A stretch of 64,000 nt of DNA from Mycolicibacterium llatzerense (GTDB lineage Bacteria > Actinomycetota > Actinomycetes > Mycobacteriales > Mycobacteriaceae): NCBI RefSeq assembly GCF_000878195.1, contig NZ_JXST01000004.1, forward strand, positions 1 through 64,000, written 5' to 3'. Below, one piece after another: positions 1 through 10,277 of this stretch (the first letter of the stretch is position 1; each line of letters begins with the position of its first letter). A program made the position numbers and the translations under genes. The notes under the pieces are model-generated. The model was not told the DNA's origin, did no database searches, and saw nothing but the letters and a program-made list of their open reading frames with translations.

Positions 1-128
1 TCAAGCAGTGGCGCGGTGTTGCGACCCGCTACGACAAATATGCCCTGACCTACCTCGGCGGTGTCTTGTTGGCCTGCGCCGTCATCCACTCCCGCGTGGG
101 AACTCTCAAATTGGGAGACACGCCCTAG
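1..128 (+). mobile_element. 3' end of an IS5-type insertion sequence (transposase C-terminus)
   Basis: Frame 3 gives 41 residues ending RYDKYALTYLGGVLLACAVI.. and stopping at 126-128. RYDK(Y/H)A with a hydrophobic tail is the characteristic C-terminus of DDE transposases of the IS5 family. The rest of the element lies outside the window. The stop codon sits inside the tetranucleotide CTAG (125-128). Some IS5-group elements insert at YTAR/CTAG, so the element may end at about 124, with the target site supplying the stop. The terminal inverted repeat would then be the preceding bases (ACTCTCAAATTGGGAGACAC). The family call is firm; the exact element boundary is inferred. Confidence 0.8.
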
Positions 129-325
129 TCGAACCGGGAACGCACCGCGGCGAGGTCGTGCGCGGCGCGGTCCAGGTCGCGGCTGTCGCCGACGTCGGTC
201 CAGTTGAAGTTGCCGAAACCATTGCGCGCACCGGGATTTCGGGTGATGGCGCTCAGCGCGGCGCCGAGTGCGAATGGGGCGACCATGATCGCGACCATCG
301 CGACCAGGGTCAGGACGGTGTTCAT
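125..325 (-). CDS. Small single-pass membrane protein, unknown function
   Basis: 66 residues. An N-terminal hydrophobic stretch (about residues 2-32, MNTVLTLVAMVAIMVAPFAL..) is followed by a charged cytoplasmic-type tail with several Arg/Asp pairs. I do not recognise the family. The start is the ATG at 323-325; a longer upstream reading has no support because it runs through the opposite-strand regulator. It is divergent from the GlxA-type regulator starting at 398, leaving a 72-bp shared promoter region. Its stop codon shares CTAG with the IS remnant, so the insertion occurred exactly at the gene's end and left it intact. Confidence 0.6.
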   Translation of the reverse strand: MNTVLTLVAMVAIMVAPFALGAALSAITRNPGARNGFGNFNWTDVGDSRDLDRAAHDLAAVRSRFD

Positions 326-397
326 GTCAACAATTGTCGAATCGGGGGCAACCGAATAAACAGTGGCAGTTCGGACGGCATTCGATAAAATGCTGCC

Positions 398-1372
398 ATG
401 ATCAACAGTGTCTCGGTCCTGGTGATGGACGGGGTCGCGCCGTTCGAGTTCGGCGTGGTGTGTGAGGTGTTCGGCATCGACCGATCGGGCGATGGCGTGC
501 CCAACTTCGATTTCAAGGTGTGCGGACCGGAGGCCGGGCGGCCGGTACGGACCTCGGTCGGTGCATCGTTGATTCCCGACCACGGCATCGACCAGCTCCT
601 GGGGGCCGACTTGGTCGCCATTCCGGCGGTGGCGGGTCCCAACTATCCGCAGTCGGCGCTGGATGCCGTGCGCACCGCCGCGGACTCCGGTTCGATCATC
701 CTGACCATCTGCTCAGGAGTCTTTGTCGCAGGCGCTGCCGGACTGCTCGACGGTCGGGCCTGCACCACGCACTGGATGCACTCGGACCGGCTGGCCCGGC
801 AATACCCGACCGCGCGGGTCGATCGCGACGTCCTGTTCGTCGACGACGGGAATCTGATCAGCAGCGCGGGGACCGCGGCAGGCATCGACGCCTGTCTGCA
901 TCTGGTGCGCCGCGAGTTGGGCAGCGAGATCACCAACAAGATCGCGCGGCGCATGGTGGTGCCGCCGCAGCGTGACGGCGGGCAGCGTCAGTTCATCGAG
1001 CAGCCGATCCCGGTGCGGTGCTCGGAAGGCTTTGCGCCCCATCTGGATTGGATTCTGACCAACCTGCGTGTCCCGCACACGGTGGACAGCCTGGCCAAAC
1101 GGGCGAGCATGTCGGGGCGTACGTTCGCGCGACGTTTCGTCGAGGAGACCGGGCGGACGCCCATGCAGTGGGTCACAGACCAGCGTGTCCTCTACGCCCG
1201 CAGGCTGCTCGAGGAGACGGATCTCGATGTGGACCGGGTGGCCGACAAGGCCGGATTTGGTACCGCAACTCTGCTGCGGCACCATTTCCGGCGCGTTGTC
1301 GGCGTCAATCCGTCGGATTACCGGCGACGGTTCTCCTGCCCGATTGGGCTTGCGTCACAACGGGATGGTTAG
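398..1372 (+). CDS. GlxA-type transcriptional regulator (DJ-1/PfpI domain plus AraC HTH)
   Basis: 324 residues. Residues about 5-170 form a DJ-1/PfpI-like amidotransferase fold (LVMDGVAPFEFGVVCEVFG near the N-terminus; the nucleophile-elbow region ILTICSGVF has the Cys). Residues about 225-315 form the double AraC helix-turn-helix (SLAKRASMSGRTFARRF and ADKAGFGTATLLRHHF, ending VVGVNPSDYRRRF). Regulators of this architecture sense small metabolites and usually control a neighbouring gene; the divergent small membrane gene is the nearest candidate. The ATG at 398 gives the standard N-terminus. Its stop overlaps by 4 nt the stop of the convergent exported-protein gene. Confidence 0.88.
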   Translation: MINSVSVLVMDGVAPFEFGVVCEVFGIDRSGDGVPNFDFKVCGPEAGRPVRTSVGASLIPDHGIDQLLGADLVAIPAVAGPNYPQSALDAVRTAADSGSIILTICSGVFVAGAAGLLDGRACTTHWMHSDRLARQYPTARVDRDVLFVDDGNLISSAGTAAGIDACLHLVRRELGSEITNKIARRMVVPPQRDGGQRQFIEQPIPVRCSEGFAPHLDWILTNLRVPHTVDSLAKRASMSGRTFARRFVEETGRTPMQWVTDQRVLYARRLLEETDLDVDRVADKAGFGTATLLRHHFRRVVGVNPSDYRRRFSCPIGLASQRDG

Positions 1373-1719
1373 CCCTGCGGCCGGCACTGCACGTTGACGT
1401 ACACGGTGTCGAACTGGCCGGAGTTGATTCGCTGGCCCCGGTTGTCGACGTTGGTGCCCGACAACCCGTGCACATCGGTCACCGAGCACGCGGACAGCGG
1501 CCCAGAGGTGCTGGTGTTGACCTGGACGTGGTAGCCGCGGGATTGCAGCTCGTTGATGGTGTCGACGGCGGACCCTCCGCCGGTCGGCAGCGCCGACGCC
1601 GTGCCCACTGCGGGCGAGATGGCCACTGCGGCAAAGGCGGCTGCCGCGGCTCCAGCGATGACGAGGCCGCGACGACGGTTGTTAACTCTCTGTTCACCTG
1701 AAATTCGGTATGCGGTCAT
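1369..1719 (-). CDS. Small exported protein with a PASTA-like C-terminal half
   Basis: 116 residues. Residues 1-43 look like a Sec signal peptide (basic RRRG, then an Ala-rich core ending TASALP). The mature part (DTINELQSRGYHVQVN..) resembles the small PASTA-like secreted proteins common in mycobacteria: a helix with an LxxxGY turn, then a beta strand and two Cys (SACSV, VQCRP) that could form a disulphide. Function is unknown. The ATG at 1717-1719 was chosen because it gives a complete signal peptide; the ribosome-binding site is weak. The upstream region carries a 14-bp direct repeat described separately. Confidence 0.65.
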   Translation of the reverse strand: MTAYRISGEQRVNNRRRGLVIAGAAAAAFAAVAISPAVGTASALPTGGGSAVDTINELQSRGYHVQVNTSTSGPLSACSVTDVHGLSGTNVDNRGQRINSGQFDTVYVNVQCRPQG

Positions 1720-1760
1720 GCTTCCGTTCTATCCGAGGATGACGGCGTGTGGTACTGACT

Positions 1761-1805
1761 CATGCCGTTCTCATCGGAAAGCGCGTGATTTCATGCCGTT
1801 CTCAT
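1761..1805. repeat. Two 14-bp direct repeats upstream of the exported-protein gene
   Basis: The string CATGCCGTTCTCAT occurs at 1761-1774 and again at 1792-1805, a 31-bp period (close to three helical turns). They lie 42-86 bp upstream of the 1719 start codon. Spacing on one helix face is typical of operators for OmpR-type response regulators, but no regulator is identified. Confidence 0.6.
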
Positions 1806-1823
1806 GTAAACCGGCAGTCGGGG

Positions 1824-2711
1824 TCAGTTCTCGCCCTCGCCTGCCAGCGCATATCGGTCATCGGCCGTTTGCTCGACCAGTCCGTCGACCAGCAGTGAGT
1901 CCAGTGCCCGGTCACGTTGCGCGGTATCGGTGAGCCAGGCTACATCCAATTGCGCCCGGGTTACCGGAGTTGCGCTGCCGCGCAACACATCCAGTAGTCG
2001 GCCACGAACCTGGCGATCGGTGCCGGCGTATTTCTGCACCGGACGCGTCGGCGTGTCCATCTCCGGATGGCCCGCGCTTCGCCAGGCGCAGGTCGTCAAC
2101 GGGCATATCCCGCATTTCGGATTGCGGGCAGTGCAGACGATCGCACCGAGCTCCATGAGTGCCGCCGAAAACACATGCGCCGTACCGTCTTTCGGCAGGA
2201 GTGCCGCGACGTCTTCGAGGTCGCGGGTGCGCGCCGGGGTGTCGGCCACGCCGCGCACCACGCGGGCCACCACCCGGCGCACATTGGTGTCGACCACGGG
2301 GACGTCCTGTTGATACGCGAAACAGGCGACGGCCCGCGCGGTGTAGGCACCGACGCCCGGCAGCGTCAGCAGGGTCTCGACGTCGCGGGGCACCACGTCG
2401 CCATGCTCGGTGCTGATGACCTCTGCGCATTCGTGTAATCGCTTGGCGCGGCGCGGATAACCCAGCTTGCCCCAGGCCCTCAGCACGTCAGCCGCGCCGG
2501 CCGCGGCGGTCGCGGACGGGGTGGGCCAGCGCGCGATCCAGTCCGGCCAGATCGGTTCGACCCGCGACACGGGGGTCTGCTGCAACATGAATTCGCTGAC
2601 CAGAATTTGCCAGGCAGTCACATCCGGGGCGCGCCACGGCAGGTCGCGTTGTGCTGTGCGGTACCAACCCAGCAGCTCGTCGGCAGGGATGAGAATTTGC
2701 CCTGAACTCAT
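1824..2711 (-). CDS. mutY: A/G-specific adenine glycosylase MutY
   Basis: 295 residues. It removes adenine mispaired with 8-oxoguanine. Visible features: catalytic Glu at about residue 40 in SEFMLQQTPV, the helix-hairpin-helix LPGVGAYTARAV (about 118-129), catalytic Asp at about 141 in VVDTNVRRV, and the [4Fe-4S] cluster cysteines C193, C200, C203 and C208 (spacing X6, X2, X4; the E. coli enzyme has X5 in the last gap). The C-terminal NUDIX-like domain is absent or very short, as in other actinobacterial MutY. I used ATG 2709-2711; the open frame extends further upstream but enters the divergent carbonic anhydrase gene. Orthologue of Rv3589 by position. Confidence 0.93.
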   Translation of the reverse strand: MSSGQILIPADELLGWYRTAQRDLPWRAPDVTAWQILVSEFMLQQTPVSRVEPIWPDWIARWPTPSATAAAGAADVLRAWGKLGYPRRAKRLHECAEVISTEHGDVVPRDVETLLTLPGVGAYTARAVACFAYQQDVPVVDTNVRRVVARVVRGVADTPARTRDLEDVAALLPKDGTAHVFSAALMELGAIVCTARNPKCGICPLTTCAWRSAGHPEMDTPTRPVQKYAGTDRQVRGRLLDVLRGSATPVTRAQLDVAWLTDTAQRDRALDSLLVDGLVEQTADDRYALAGEGEN

Positions 2712-2748
2712 TGCGCGGCGTCTATGTGTTGAGGGCACAATGGGCGGC

Positions 2749-3366
2749 ATGCCCAACTCGAACCCGATAAACGCCTGGAAAGCACTGAGAGAGGGTAACG
2801 AGCGATTCGTTGCCGGTGAACCAGCGCATCCCAGCCAGAGCATCGAGCGTCGGACGCAGTTGGCCGGTGGTCAGAAGCCCACTGCAGTGCTGTTCGGCTG
2901 TGCGGACAGTCGCGTCGCCGCCGAGATCATCTTCGATCAGGGCCTCGGCGACATGTTCGTGGTGCGCACCGCCGGCCACGTCCTCGATTCCGCGGTCATC
3001 GGGTCCATCGAATACGCCGTCGTAGTCCTCGAAGTACCGCTGATCGTGGTCCTCGGCCACGACAGCTGTGGCGCGGTGAAGGCCACCATCACCGCGCTCG
3101 ACGACGGTGCGGTGCCCGGCGGGTATGTCCGCGACATCGTCGAGCGCGTCACCCCGTCGATCCTCGTCGGCCGGCGCGAAGGGCTGACCGAAGTCGACGA
3201 GCTCGAAGCCAAGCACGTAAACGAAACGGTGCGTCTGCTGAGCGAGCGGTCCAACATGATCGCCGAACGGCTGGCATCGGGCAAGGTCGCCATCGTCGGT
3301 GCGACCTATCACCTGGCCGAGGGTCGGGTCACCAAGCGCGACCACGTCGGTGACATCGGCGAGTAG
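2749..3366 (+). CDS. canB: Beta-class carbonic anhydrase
   Basis: 205 residues. It interconverts CO2 and bicarbonate. Zinc ligands are visible: C51 with the Asp-Arg dyad (GCADSR), H104 and C107 (GHDSCG). Near-identical stretches to the M. tuberculosis Rv3588c enzyme (DQGLGDMFVVRTAGHV) make the family certain. Start: an in-frame ATG at 2740 would add three residues, but ATG 2749 (MPNSNP..) matches the family N-terminus. It is divergent from mutY with only 37 bp between starts, so promoters must overlap. Confidence 0.95.
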   Translation: MPNSNPINAWKALREGNERFVAGEPAHPSQSIERRTQLAGGQKPTAVLFGCADSRVAAEIIFDQGLGDMFVVRTAGHVLDSAVIGSIEYAVVVLEVPLIVVLGHDSCGAVKATITALDDGAVPGGYVRDIVERVTPSILVGRREGLTEVDELEAKHVNETVRLLSERSNMIAERLASGKVAIVGATYHLAEGRVTKRDHVGDIGE

Positions 3367-3461
3367 TCGGCCAGCCGACGTGGCGAACAACACCGCAGTT
3401 CACAGGCGACACGCCGCACCGGGTCAGGGCGCACTACGTTTCGTGCCCTTACCGTGACAAT

Positions 3462-4259
3462 GTGCCGGATCTAGAACCGCATGGCCCGCTGCCATCCCAA
3501 ATCTATTGGCGACGGCGGATGCTGGCCATCGGTGTCGGCGCTGTCGTCCTGCTCCTGGTTGTGATCATCGGGGTCGTGGTCTTCAGCAACGGCACCGGCG
3601 ACTCCAAGCAGACTCAGTCCACCGCGAAGACGTCGACGTCCGCGACACCGCTGCCCGGCGAGACGCCCGGGGTGAAGAGTCCGATCGAGCCGCCGCCGAA
3701 CGCGTCTCCCGCGCCGACGCCGACCCCGACCACCGCCGTCACCCCGCCGCCGGTGCTCAAGGCGGGCGACGACTGCCCAGACACCACGCTCGCGGCCAAG
3801 GGCATCACCAACCAGCCGAACTACGTGATCGGCGATCAGCCGAAGTTCACCATGGTGGTCACCAACATCGGGCTGGTCGAGTGCAAGCGTGACGTCGGTG
3901 CCGCTGTGCTGGCCGCGTACGTCTACTCGCTGGACAACAACCGGCTGTGGTCCAACCTGGACTGCGCGCCGTCGAACGAGACCCTGGTCCGCGCCTTCAA
4001 GCCGGGCGAGCAGGTGACCACCGAGGTGACCTGGACCGGCATGGGCTCGGCGCCCAACTGCCCGCTGCCGCGTCAGGCGATCGGGCCGGGCACCTACAAC
4101 CTGGTGGTCCAGCTGGGCAACCTGCGGTCGGCTCCGGTGCCGTTCGTGCTGTCCGAGGCCCAGCAGCCCGGACCGGGTGCACCGCCTGCGGGCGAGGCTC
4201 CGCCGCCGCCGGCTGCACCGGCGCCCGGCGAGCCGACGCTGCCCGGTCCCGCCAACTGA
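3462..4259 (+). CDS. Membrane-anchored extracytoplasmic protein (Rv3587c-like)
   Basis: 265 residues. A short cytoplasmic N-terminus is followed by one strong transmembrane helix (about residues 20-42, MLAIGVGAVVLLLVVIIGVV). Next comes a Pro/Thr/Ser-rich linker (about 50-100). A globular domain with four cysteines (DDCPD, VECKRD, LDCAPS, PNCPLP; about 102-235) looks like an Ig-like beta sandwich, and the tail is Pro/Ala-rich. Such linkers span the periplasm or cell wall. By position and look it is the orthologue of Rv3587c, function unknown. GTG start at 3462. It converges on disA with a 2-bp gap. Confidence 0.8.
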   Translation: MPDLEPHGPLPSQIYWRRRMLAIGVGAVVLLLVVIIGVVVFSNGTGDSKQTQSTAKTSTSATPLPGETPGVKSPIEPPPNASPAPTPTPTTAVTPPPVLKAGDDCPDTTLAAKGITNQPNYVIGDQPKFTMVVTNIGLVECKRDVGAAVLAAYVYSLDNNRLWSNLDCAPSNETLVRAFKPGEQVTTEVTWTGMGSAPNCPLPRQAIGPGTYNLVVQLGNLRSAPVPFVLSEAQQPGPGAPPAGEAPPPPAAPAPGEPTLPGPAN

Positions 4260-4261
4260 TC

Positions 4262-5383
4262 TCAGGCCAGCCGGTCGGCGATGGTCGATTCGGCGAGCAG
4301 CGACAGACCCTCGCGGATGTGGCGGGCCCACATGGACCCGATGCCCTCCACCGATTGCAGGTCGTCGGCGCTGGCGGCCAGTAGGCCCTGCAGCGATCCG
4401 AACGAGCGCACCAACAGGTCGACGTGTGCGAACTGCAGGCGCGGGATGCCCGCCATGGCGCGGTAGCCGCGCGAGCTCATCGCTGAATCCTGTGCCTCTG
4501 GCGTCGACGGATAGCCGAAAACCCTTGCCAGCGTGGTGAAGTCGAGAAGTTCGTTGTCGCTCAGCGCATCGAGTTCCTCGAGCGTCGCGGTCACCTGATC
4601 GGCGGCCGGTGGGTCGGGGTTGGCGTGGTAGTCGCGGACGATCAGTTCGCGGGCGGCATCGTTGTCGCCGACCAGTTCGTCGAGCTGCAGCTTGAGCTGA
4701 CGCCCGTCGGTACCGAGCTCGACGACGTCGGCGTCGATCTCCAGGCTGATCCGGCGGACCATCTCCATGCGCTGCACGACGGTCATGACGTCGCGCAGTG
4801 TCACGAAGTCCTCGATCTCGGCCATCGACAGCTGCTTGCTGACTTCGTCGAGCCGGAACTTGTAGCGCTCCAGGGTCGCGATGGTCTGGTTGGCGCGCGA
4901 CAGGATGGTCGGGGTTTCGGGTACGACGTGGCGTTCACCGGCCACGTAGACGGTCACGATGCTCATCGAGTGGCTGACGGACACCACCGGGAATCCGGTC
5001 TGGATGGCCGCGCGCTCGGCAGAGCGGTGCCGCGTGCCGGACTCGTCGGTGGGGATGGAGGGGTCGGGCACCAGCTGAACGTTGGCCCGCAGGATCCGGG
5101 TCAGGTCGCTGGAGAGCACGACGGCGCCGTCCATCTTCGACAGCTCGCGCAGCCGGGTCGGCGCGAACCGGACGTCCAGCGGGAAGCCACCGTCGCAGAT
5201 GGCCTCGACGCTGTCGTCATAGCCCAGCACGATCAGCCCACCGGTACGGCCACGCAGGATCCGCTCCAGACCGTCTCGCAGCGGCGTTCCGGGCGCCAGC
5301 TTGCCCAACGTCTCGCGCAGCGTGGGTCGGGCCAGGTGCACGACGTTGCCCCGTCCGGACCGATTGGCCGATTTCACCGACAT
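4262..5383 (-). CDS. disA: DNA integrity scanning diadenylate cyclase DisA
   Basis: 373 residues. It makes the second messenger c-di-AMP from ATP. The N-terminal DAC domain has both signature motifs, DGA (85-87) and RHR (118-120). A central helical spine (about 160-300) leads to a C-terminal helix-hairpin-helix DNA-binding domain ([12 protein letters not shown]). The octameric enzyme scans for branched DNA and stops synthesis when bound. It has about 15 extra N-terminal residues compared with the 358-residue M. tuberculosis protein. It lies 30 bp downstream of radA on the same strand; RadA is known to inhibit DisA in mycobacteria, so the two form a functional operon. Confidence 0.96.
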   Translation of the reverse strand: MSVKSANRSGRGNVVHLARPTLRETLGKLAPGTPLRDGLERILRGRTGGLIVLGYDDSVEAICDGGFPLDVRFAPTRLRELSKMDGAVVLSSDLTRILRANVQLVPDPSIPTDESGTRHRSAERAAIQTGFPVVSVSHSMSIVTVYVAGERHVVPETPTILSRANQTIATLERYKFRLDEVSKQLSMAEIEDFVTLRDVMTVVQRMEMVRRISLEIDADVVELGTDGRQLKLQLDELVGDNDAARELIVRDYHANPDPPAADQVTATLEELDALSDNELLDFTTLARVFGYPSTPEAQDSAMSSRGYRAMAGIPRLQFAHVDLLVRSFGSLQGLLAASADDLQSVEGIGSMWARHIREGLSLLAESTIADRLA

Positions 5384-5413
5384 CGGTGTACTCCTCGGGT
5401 TTCCGGCCGGGCT

Positions 5414-6808
5414 CTACCCGGTCCGGTCCACATTCTCTGTGATCTTGCGCAACACCCGCAACGCCGCGGTGATGTTCTCGGCCGGCAGGACCCGAAGACC
5501 GCGCGGTGGCGACTCGGTTCCGGTGGGCACCACGGCTGTCGTGAAGCCGAGTCGGGCGGCCTCGGCGAGCCTGCGGTCCATGCCGGTGACGCGGCGCAGA
5601 TCGCCGGCCAGACCCACCTCGCCGATGGCGATCGCGGTGGCCGGCAGCGGCAGGTCCGTGTACGCCGACGCGATGGCCAGTGCCACCGCCAGATCCGATG
5701 ACGGGTCGGTCAACCGCATACCGCCGACCGTGGACAGGTAGATGTCGTTGGTACCGACGGGCAGGCGCGCCCGCTTCTCCAGCACCGCGGTGATCATGGC
5801 CGCGCGGGCCGAGTCGATGCCGCTGACCGCGCGGCGCGGCGAGCCGGCCGAGGGCGAGCCGATCAGTGCCTGCACCTCGCCGATCAGCGGCCGCTTGCCG
5901 TCCAGGCTGACCGTCACCGCCGTGCCGGACACCGGGGCCGGCCGCTGGTCGAGGAACAGCCCCGACGGGTCGGCGACGCATTCGATTCCGTTGTCGTGCA
6001 ACATGAAACAGCCGACTTCGTCGGCCGCGCCGAAGCGGTTCTTGACGCCGCGGACCATGCGCAGCGTCGAGGCGCGGTCGCCTTCGAAGTGCAGCACCAC
6101 GTCCACCAGGTGCTCGAGCGAGCGCGGCCCGGCGATGGCGCCGTCCTTGGTGACATGGCCGACCAGGACCATGGCGATGCCTGTCGTCTTGGCGGCCATG
6201 GTGAGCGCGGCGGTGACGGCGCGGACCTGCGTCACGCCGCCGGTGACGCCGTCGGTCTCGGCGGTCGACATGGTCTGCACCGAATCCACCACCACCAAAG
6301 TGGGCTGGACCGCCTCGATGTGGCCGAGCGCGGTCTGCAGGTCGGACTCGGCGGCCAGGTAGACGTTGTCGTGGGTGCAACCGGTGCGCTCTGCGCGCAG
6401 CCGGATCTGCCCTGCCGATTCCTCTCCCGACAGATAGAGCGCCCGTCGCCCGGACATGGCCCAGCGATGTGCGACTTCGAGCAGCAGCGTCGACTTGCCG
6501 ACGCCGGGATCACCGGCCAGCAGCGTCACCGAACCCGGCACCACGCCGCCGCCCAGCACCCGGTCCAATTCGCTGATCCCGGTGTGGAAATGCCTGGTGG
6601 TGCCCGGATCGATCGAGCTGATCGGAACGGCAGGGGAGGTGGGTGCGACAGCGCGGTGCGTCGCGGGCGTCAGCGAGCTCAGAACCGCTACTTCATTGAC
6701 CGTGCCCCAGGTGCCGCAGTCCGGGCAGCGCCCCACCCATTTGGCCGTGGTGTGCTGGCACTCCGAGCACCGAAACTGCGAACGTACTTTCGAACCGGTT
6801 CTGGCCAT
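5414..6808 (-). CDS. radA: DNA repair protein RadA
   Basis: 464 residues. This RecA-like ATPase promotes branch migration of recombination intermediates. Seen in order: an N-terminal C4 zinc finger (C14, C17, C28, C31), Walker [10 protein letters not shown] (99-107), Walker B region [11 protein letters not shown], the RadA-specific KNRFG motif, and a C-terminal Lon-like domain ([16 protein letters not shown] onward). All hallmark motifs are intact. First gene of the radA-disA operon; divergent from lpqE only in the sense that both lie on the minus strand in series with about 100 bp between. Confidence 0.96.
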   Translation of the reverse strand: MARTGSKVRSQFRCSECQHTTAKWVGRCPDCGTWGTVNEVAVLSSLTPATHRAVAPTSPAVPISSIDPGTTRHFHTGISELDRVLGGGVVPGSVTLLAGDPGVGKSTLLLEVAHRWAMSGRRALYLSGEESAGQIRLRAERTGCTHDNVYLAAESDLQTALGHIEAVQPTLVVVDSVQTMSTAETDGVTGGVTQVRAVTAALTMAAKTTGIAMVLVGHVTKDGAIAGPRSLEHLVDVVLHFEGDRASTLRMVRGVKNRFGAADEVGCFMLHDNGIECVADPSGLFLDQRPAPVSGTAVTVSLDGKRPLIGEVQALIGSPSAGSPRRAVSGIDSARAAMITAVLEKRARLPVGTNDIYLSTVGGMRLTDPSSDLAVALAIASAYTDLPLPATAIAIGEVGLAGDLRRVTGMDRRLAEAARLGFTTAVVPTGTESPPRGLRVLPAENITAALRVLRKITENVDRTG

Positions 6809-6908
6809 GCCGCGAACCTAGTCGTTGGTACCGACAGATTGCGTCAGGCCGGCGGTGTGGGTGCAACCCGCAGCGCGACCGGAGGTGGCTCCGAGGAACG
6901 GCGCGAGG

Positions 6909-7514
6909 TTAGTGATGGCCCTCGCCGCCGCCGGCGGGTGCCGGAGCGGCTTCGCCGGCGCCGGCCTCGCGGCGCGGGGCTTCGCCGGCGGAGATCGGGA
7001 CCTCGATGGTCTTCTCGCCGGCGTTCTGGAACTTGAACGTGAAGCTGTAGTTCAGTCCGTTCGAGATGGGCTTGGTCAGCGCGACCATCGCGATGGAGGT
7101 CGTGGCGTCCTCGGAGCGCGGCAGGGTCTGCTTCTGGCCGTCCGGGGTGCCGACCAGCAGCACGCCACCGGCGGGCACCGTGGTGCCGCCGTTGACCAGC
7201 ACCTCACCGGTGTCCGAGGTGATGCCGACCAGCTTGTCGGGGTTGTCGGGCGACTTGTTGGTGGCGACGAACAGCAGCTCGACCATGGTGCCGGGCTTGA
7301 CGAAGTCGCGGGTCTGCGGGGCGCGCAGGTACACGTTGCGCAGGTCCACACCGGCCTTCTCGTCACCGATGCTGGTGGCGGTGCCGTTGACCGCAGGCAG
7401 CTGGTTCGCGCTCTGCGAGACCTGGCCAGCGCTGCAGCCGGTGAGCGTCACCGCGGTGGCCAGCCCGAAGGCGGCCAGCGTGACGGCAGAAGTGCGCGAT
7501 TTCATGCGGTTCAC
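6909..7514 (-). CDS. lpqE: Putative lipoprotein LpqE
   Basis: 201 residues. A signal peptide ends in the lipobox LTGC with Cys27 as the lipidated residue. The mature domain (about 50-170) looks like an all-beta extracytoplasmic fold, followed by a Glu/Ala/Pro/Gly tail ending in two His. Position upstream of radA and the sequence match LpqE (Rv3584) of M. tuberculosis. Start: GTG 7514 is favoured over ATG 7505 because an AGGAGG ribosome-binding site lies five bases before it. Likely surface-exposed; precise role unknown. Confidence 0.85.
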   Translation of the reverse strand: MNRMKSRTSAVTLAAFGLATAVTLTGCSAGQVSQSANQLPAVNGTATSIGDEKAGVDLRNVYLRAPQTRDFVKPGTMVELLFVATNKSPDNPDKLVGITSDTGEVLVNGGTTVPAGGVLLVGTPDGQKQTLPRSEDATTSIAMVALTKPISNGLNYSFTFKFQNAGEKTIEVPISAGEAPRREAGAGEAAPAPAGGGEGHH

Positions 7515-8352
<838 letters not shown>

Positions 8353-8372
8353 ACGCCGGTCCCAACGCAGCA

Positions 8373-8846
8373 GTGAACTTCCGTATCGGTCTCGGTACCG
8401 ACGTACATCCCATCGAGGCAGGGCGGCCGTGCTGGCTGCTCTGCCTGTCATTCGAAGGTGCTGACGGCTGTGCCGGGCACTCCGACGGCGACGTGGCCGC
8501 GCACGCACTCTGTGATGCTCTGCTGAGTGCGGCCGGCCTCGGCGACCTGGGCAGTGTCTTCGGCACCGACCGTCCCGAATGGCGCGGCGTCACTGGCGCC
8601 GACATGCTCAAACATGTCTCCACGCTGCTGGCCGCTGCCGGTTTCCGCGTGGGCAATGCGGCGGTCCAGGTGATCGGTAACCGCCCGAAAATCGCTCCCC
8701 GCAGGGAAGAGGCGCAGCAGGTGCTGTCGGCGCTGCTGGACGCTCCTGTCTCGGTTTCGGCGACCACCACCGACGGCCTCGGGCTGACCGGCCGGGGCGA
8801 GGGTCTGGCCGCGATTGCGACGGCGCTGGTGGTCTCGCTCGATTAG
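8373..8846 (+). CDS. ispF: 2-C-methyl-D-erythritol 2,4-cyclodiphosphate synthase IspF
   Basis: 157 residues. It catalyses the cyclisation step of the MEP isoprenoid pathway. Metal-binding residues of GTDVHPIE (near 9-16) and [13 protein letters not shown] are present, as is the C-terminal [17 protein letters not shown] signature. GTG start at 8373 with no clear ribosome-binding site of its own, so it may depend on translation of carD. Normally preceded by ispD, which supplies the pathway step two reactions earlier; that gene is absent from this operon. Confidence 0.94.
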   Translation: MNFRIGLGTDVHPIEAGRPCWLLCLSFEGADGCAGHSDGDVAAHALCDALLSAAGLGDLGSVFGTDRPEWRGVTGADMLKHVSTLLAAAGFRVGNAAVQVIGNRPKIAPRREEAQQVLSALLDAPVSVSATTTDGLGLTGRGEGLAAIATALVVSLD

Positions 8847-8865
8847 GCCGGTAAGCTGGCCCGTC

Positions 8866-10275
8866 GTGACCGAACACCGTCTCGAGGGCCTACGGCTCTA
8901 CGACACCATGACCGGTGCCGTGCGGGACTTCACCCCGGTGCGGCCCGGACACGCATCCATCTACCTGTGTGGCGCAACTGTGCAGGGCCTGCCCCATATC
9001 GGCCATGTGCGCAGCGGCGTCGCGTTCGACGTGCTGCGGCGCTGGCTGACGGCCAAGGGCTACGACGTCGCGTTCATCCGGAACGTCACCGACATCGACG
9101 ACAAGATTCTCAACAAGGCTGCCGACGCCGGCCGGCCGTGGTGGGAGTGGGCCGCCACCTTCGAGCGGGCCTTCACGGCCGCCTACGACGCGCTGGGGGT
9201 GCTGCCGCCGTCGGCTGAGCCGCGGGCGACCGGACATATCACCCAGATGGTCGAGGTCATCGAGAAACTGATCGAGCGCGGGCATGCCTACGCCGCCAAT
9301 GGCGACGTCTACTTCGACGTGCTGAGCCTGCCCGACTACGGCAAGCTCTCGGGCCACCGCATCGACGACGTGCACCAGGGCGAGGGCGTGGCGACCGGCA
9401 AGCGCGACCCGCGGGACTTCACCCTGTGGAAGGGCGCCAAGCCCGGCGAGCCGTCGTGGCCGACGCCGTGGGGCAGGGGCCGCCCCGGCTGGCACACCGA
9501 GTGTGTCGCGATGTGCCAGGAGTACCTCGGCTCCGAGTTCGACATCCATGCCGGCGGTATGGACCTGATCTTCCCGCATCACGAGAACGAGACCGCCCAG
9601 GCCAACGCCTGCGGTGACGAGTTCGCGCGATTCTGGCTGCACAACGGCTGGGTCACCATGGGCGGCGAGAAGATGAGCAAGTCGCTGGGCAACGTCCTGG
9701 CGATTCCGGCTGTGCTGCAACGGGTTCGGGCTGCCGAGCTGCGCTACTACCTGGGCAGCGCGCACTACAGGTCGATGCTGGAGTTCTCCGAGAACTCACT
9801 GCAGGACGCGGCCAAGGCCTACACCGGCATCGAGGAATTCCTGCACCGGGTCCGCACCCGGGTGGGTGCCGTCGAGGTCGGTACCTGGACCGAGAAGTTC
9901 GCGGCCGCACTGGATGACGACCTGGCGGTGCCTGCGGCGTTGGCCGAGGTGCACGCCGCCCGCGCCGATGGCAACCGGGCACTGGACGCCGGTGATCACA
10001 CCGGCGCGATGGAGGCTGCATCGTCGATCCGGGCCATGATGGGCATCCTGGGCTGCGATCCGCTCGATGAGCGCTGGGAAACCCGCGACGAGACGTCCGC
10101 CGCGCTGAATGCTGTTGACGCCCTGGTGCAGTGGGCGCTCAAGAGCCGCACCGAGGCGCGCGAGAACCGCGACTGGGCCGCCGCCGACGCGATCCGCGAC
10201 CAGCTGAAGCTGGCCGGCATCGAGGTCACCGATACCGCTGATGGCCCGCAATGGGCCCTGACTGATGGGGCCTGA
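8866..10275 (+). CDS. cysS: Cysteinyl-tRNA synthetase
   Basis: 469 residues, the same length as M. tuberculosis CysS. This class I aminoacyl-tRNA synthetase has a HIGH-type motif PHIGHV, a KMSKS motif (EKMSKSLGN), and zinc-binding Cys/His residues ([26 protein letters not shown]). GTG 8866 starts the family-typical N-terminus ([13 protein letters not shown]); an earlier in-frame ATG would overlap ispF. It lies 19 bp after ispF and 2 bp before rlmB, so ispF-cysS-rlmB is one transcription unit, as in other mycobacteria. Confidence 0.96.
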   Translation: MTEHRLEGLRLYDTMTGAVRDFTPVRPGHASIYLCGATVQGLPHIGHVRSGVAFDVLRRWLTAKGYDVAFIRNVTDIDDKILNKAADAGRPWWEWAATFERAFTAAYDALGVLPPSAEPRATGHITQMVEVIEKLIERGHAYAANGDVYFDVLSLPDYGKLSGHRIDDVHQGEGVATGKRDPRDFTLWKGAKPGEPSWPTPWGRGRPGWHTECVAMCQEYLGSEFDIHAGGMDLIFPHHENETAQANACGDEFARFWLHNGWVTMGGEKMSKSLGNVLAIPAVLQRVRAAELRYYLGSAHYRSMLEFSENSLQDAAKAYTGIEEFLHRVRTRVGAVEVGTWTEKFAAALDDDLAVPAALAEVHAARADGNRALDAGDHTGAMEAASSIRAMMGILGCDPLDERWETRDETSAALNAVDALVQWALKSRTEARENRDWAAADAIRDQLKLAGIEVTDTADGPQWALTDGA

Positions 10276-10277
10276 CG

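Noticed and set aside
3471..4331. Long minus-strand open frame opposite the Rv3587c-like gene
   Set aside because: Arg/Gly-rich product with no family signal; a shadow of the high-GC plus-strand gene.
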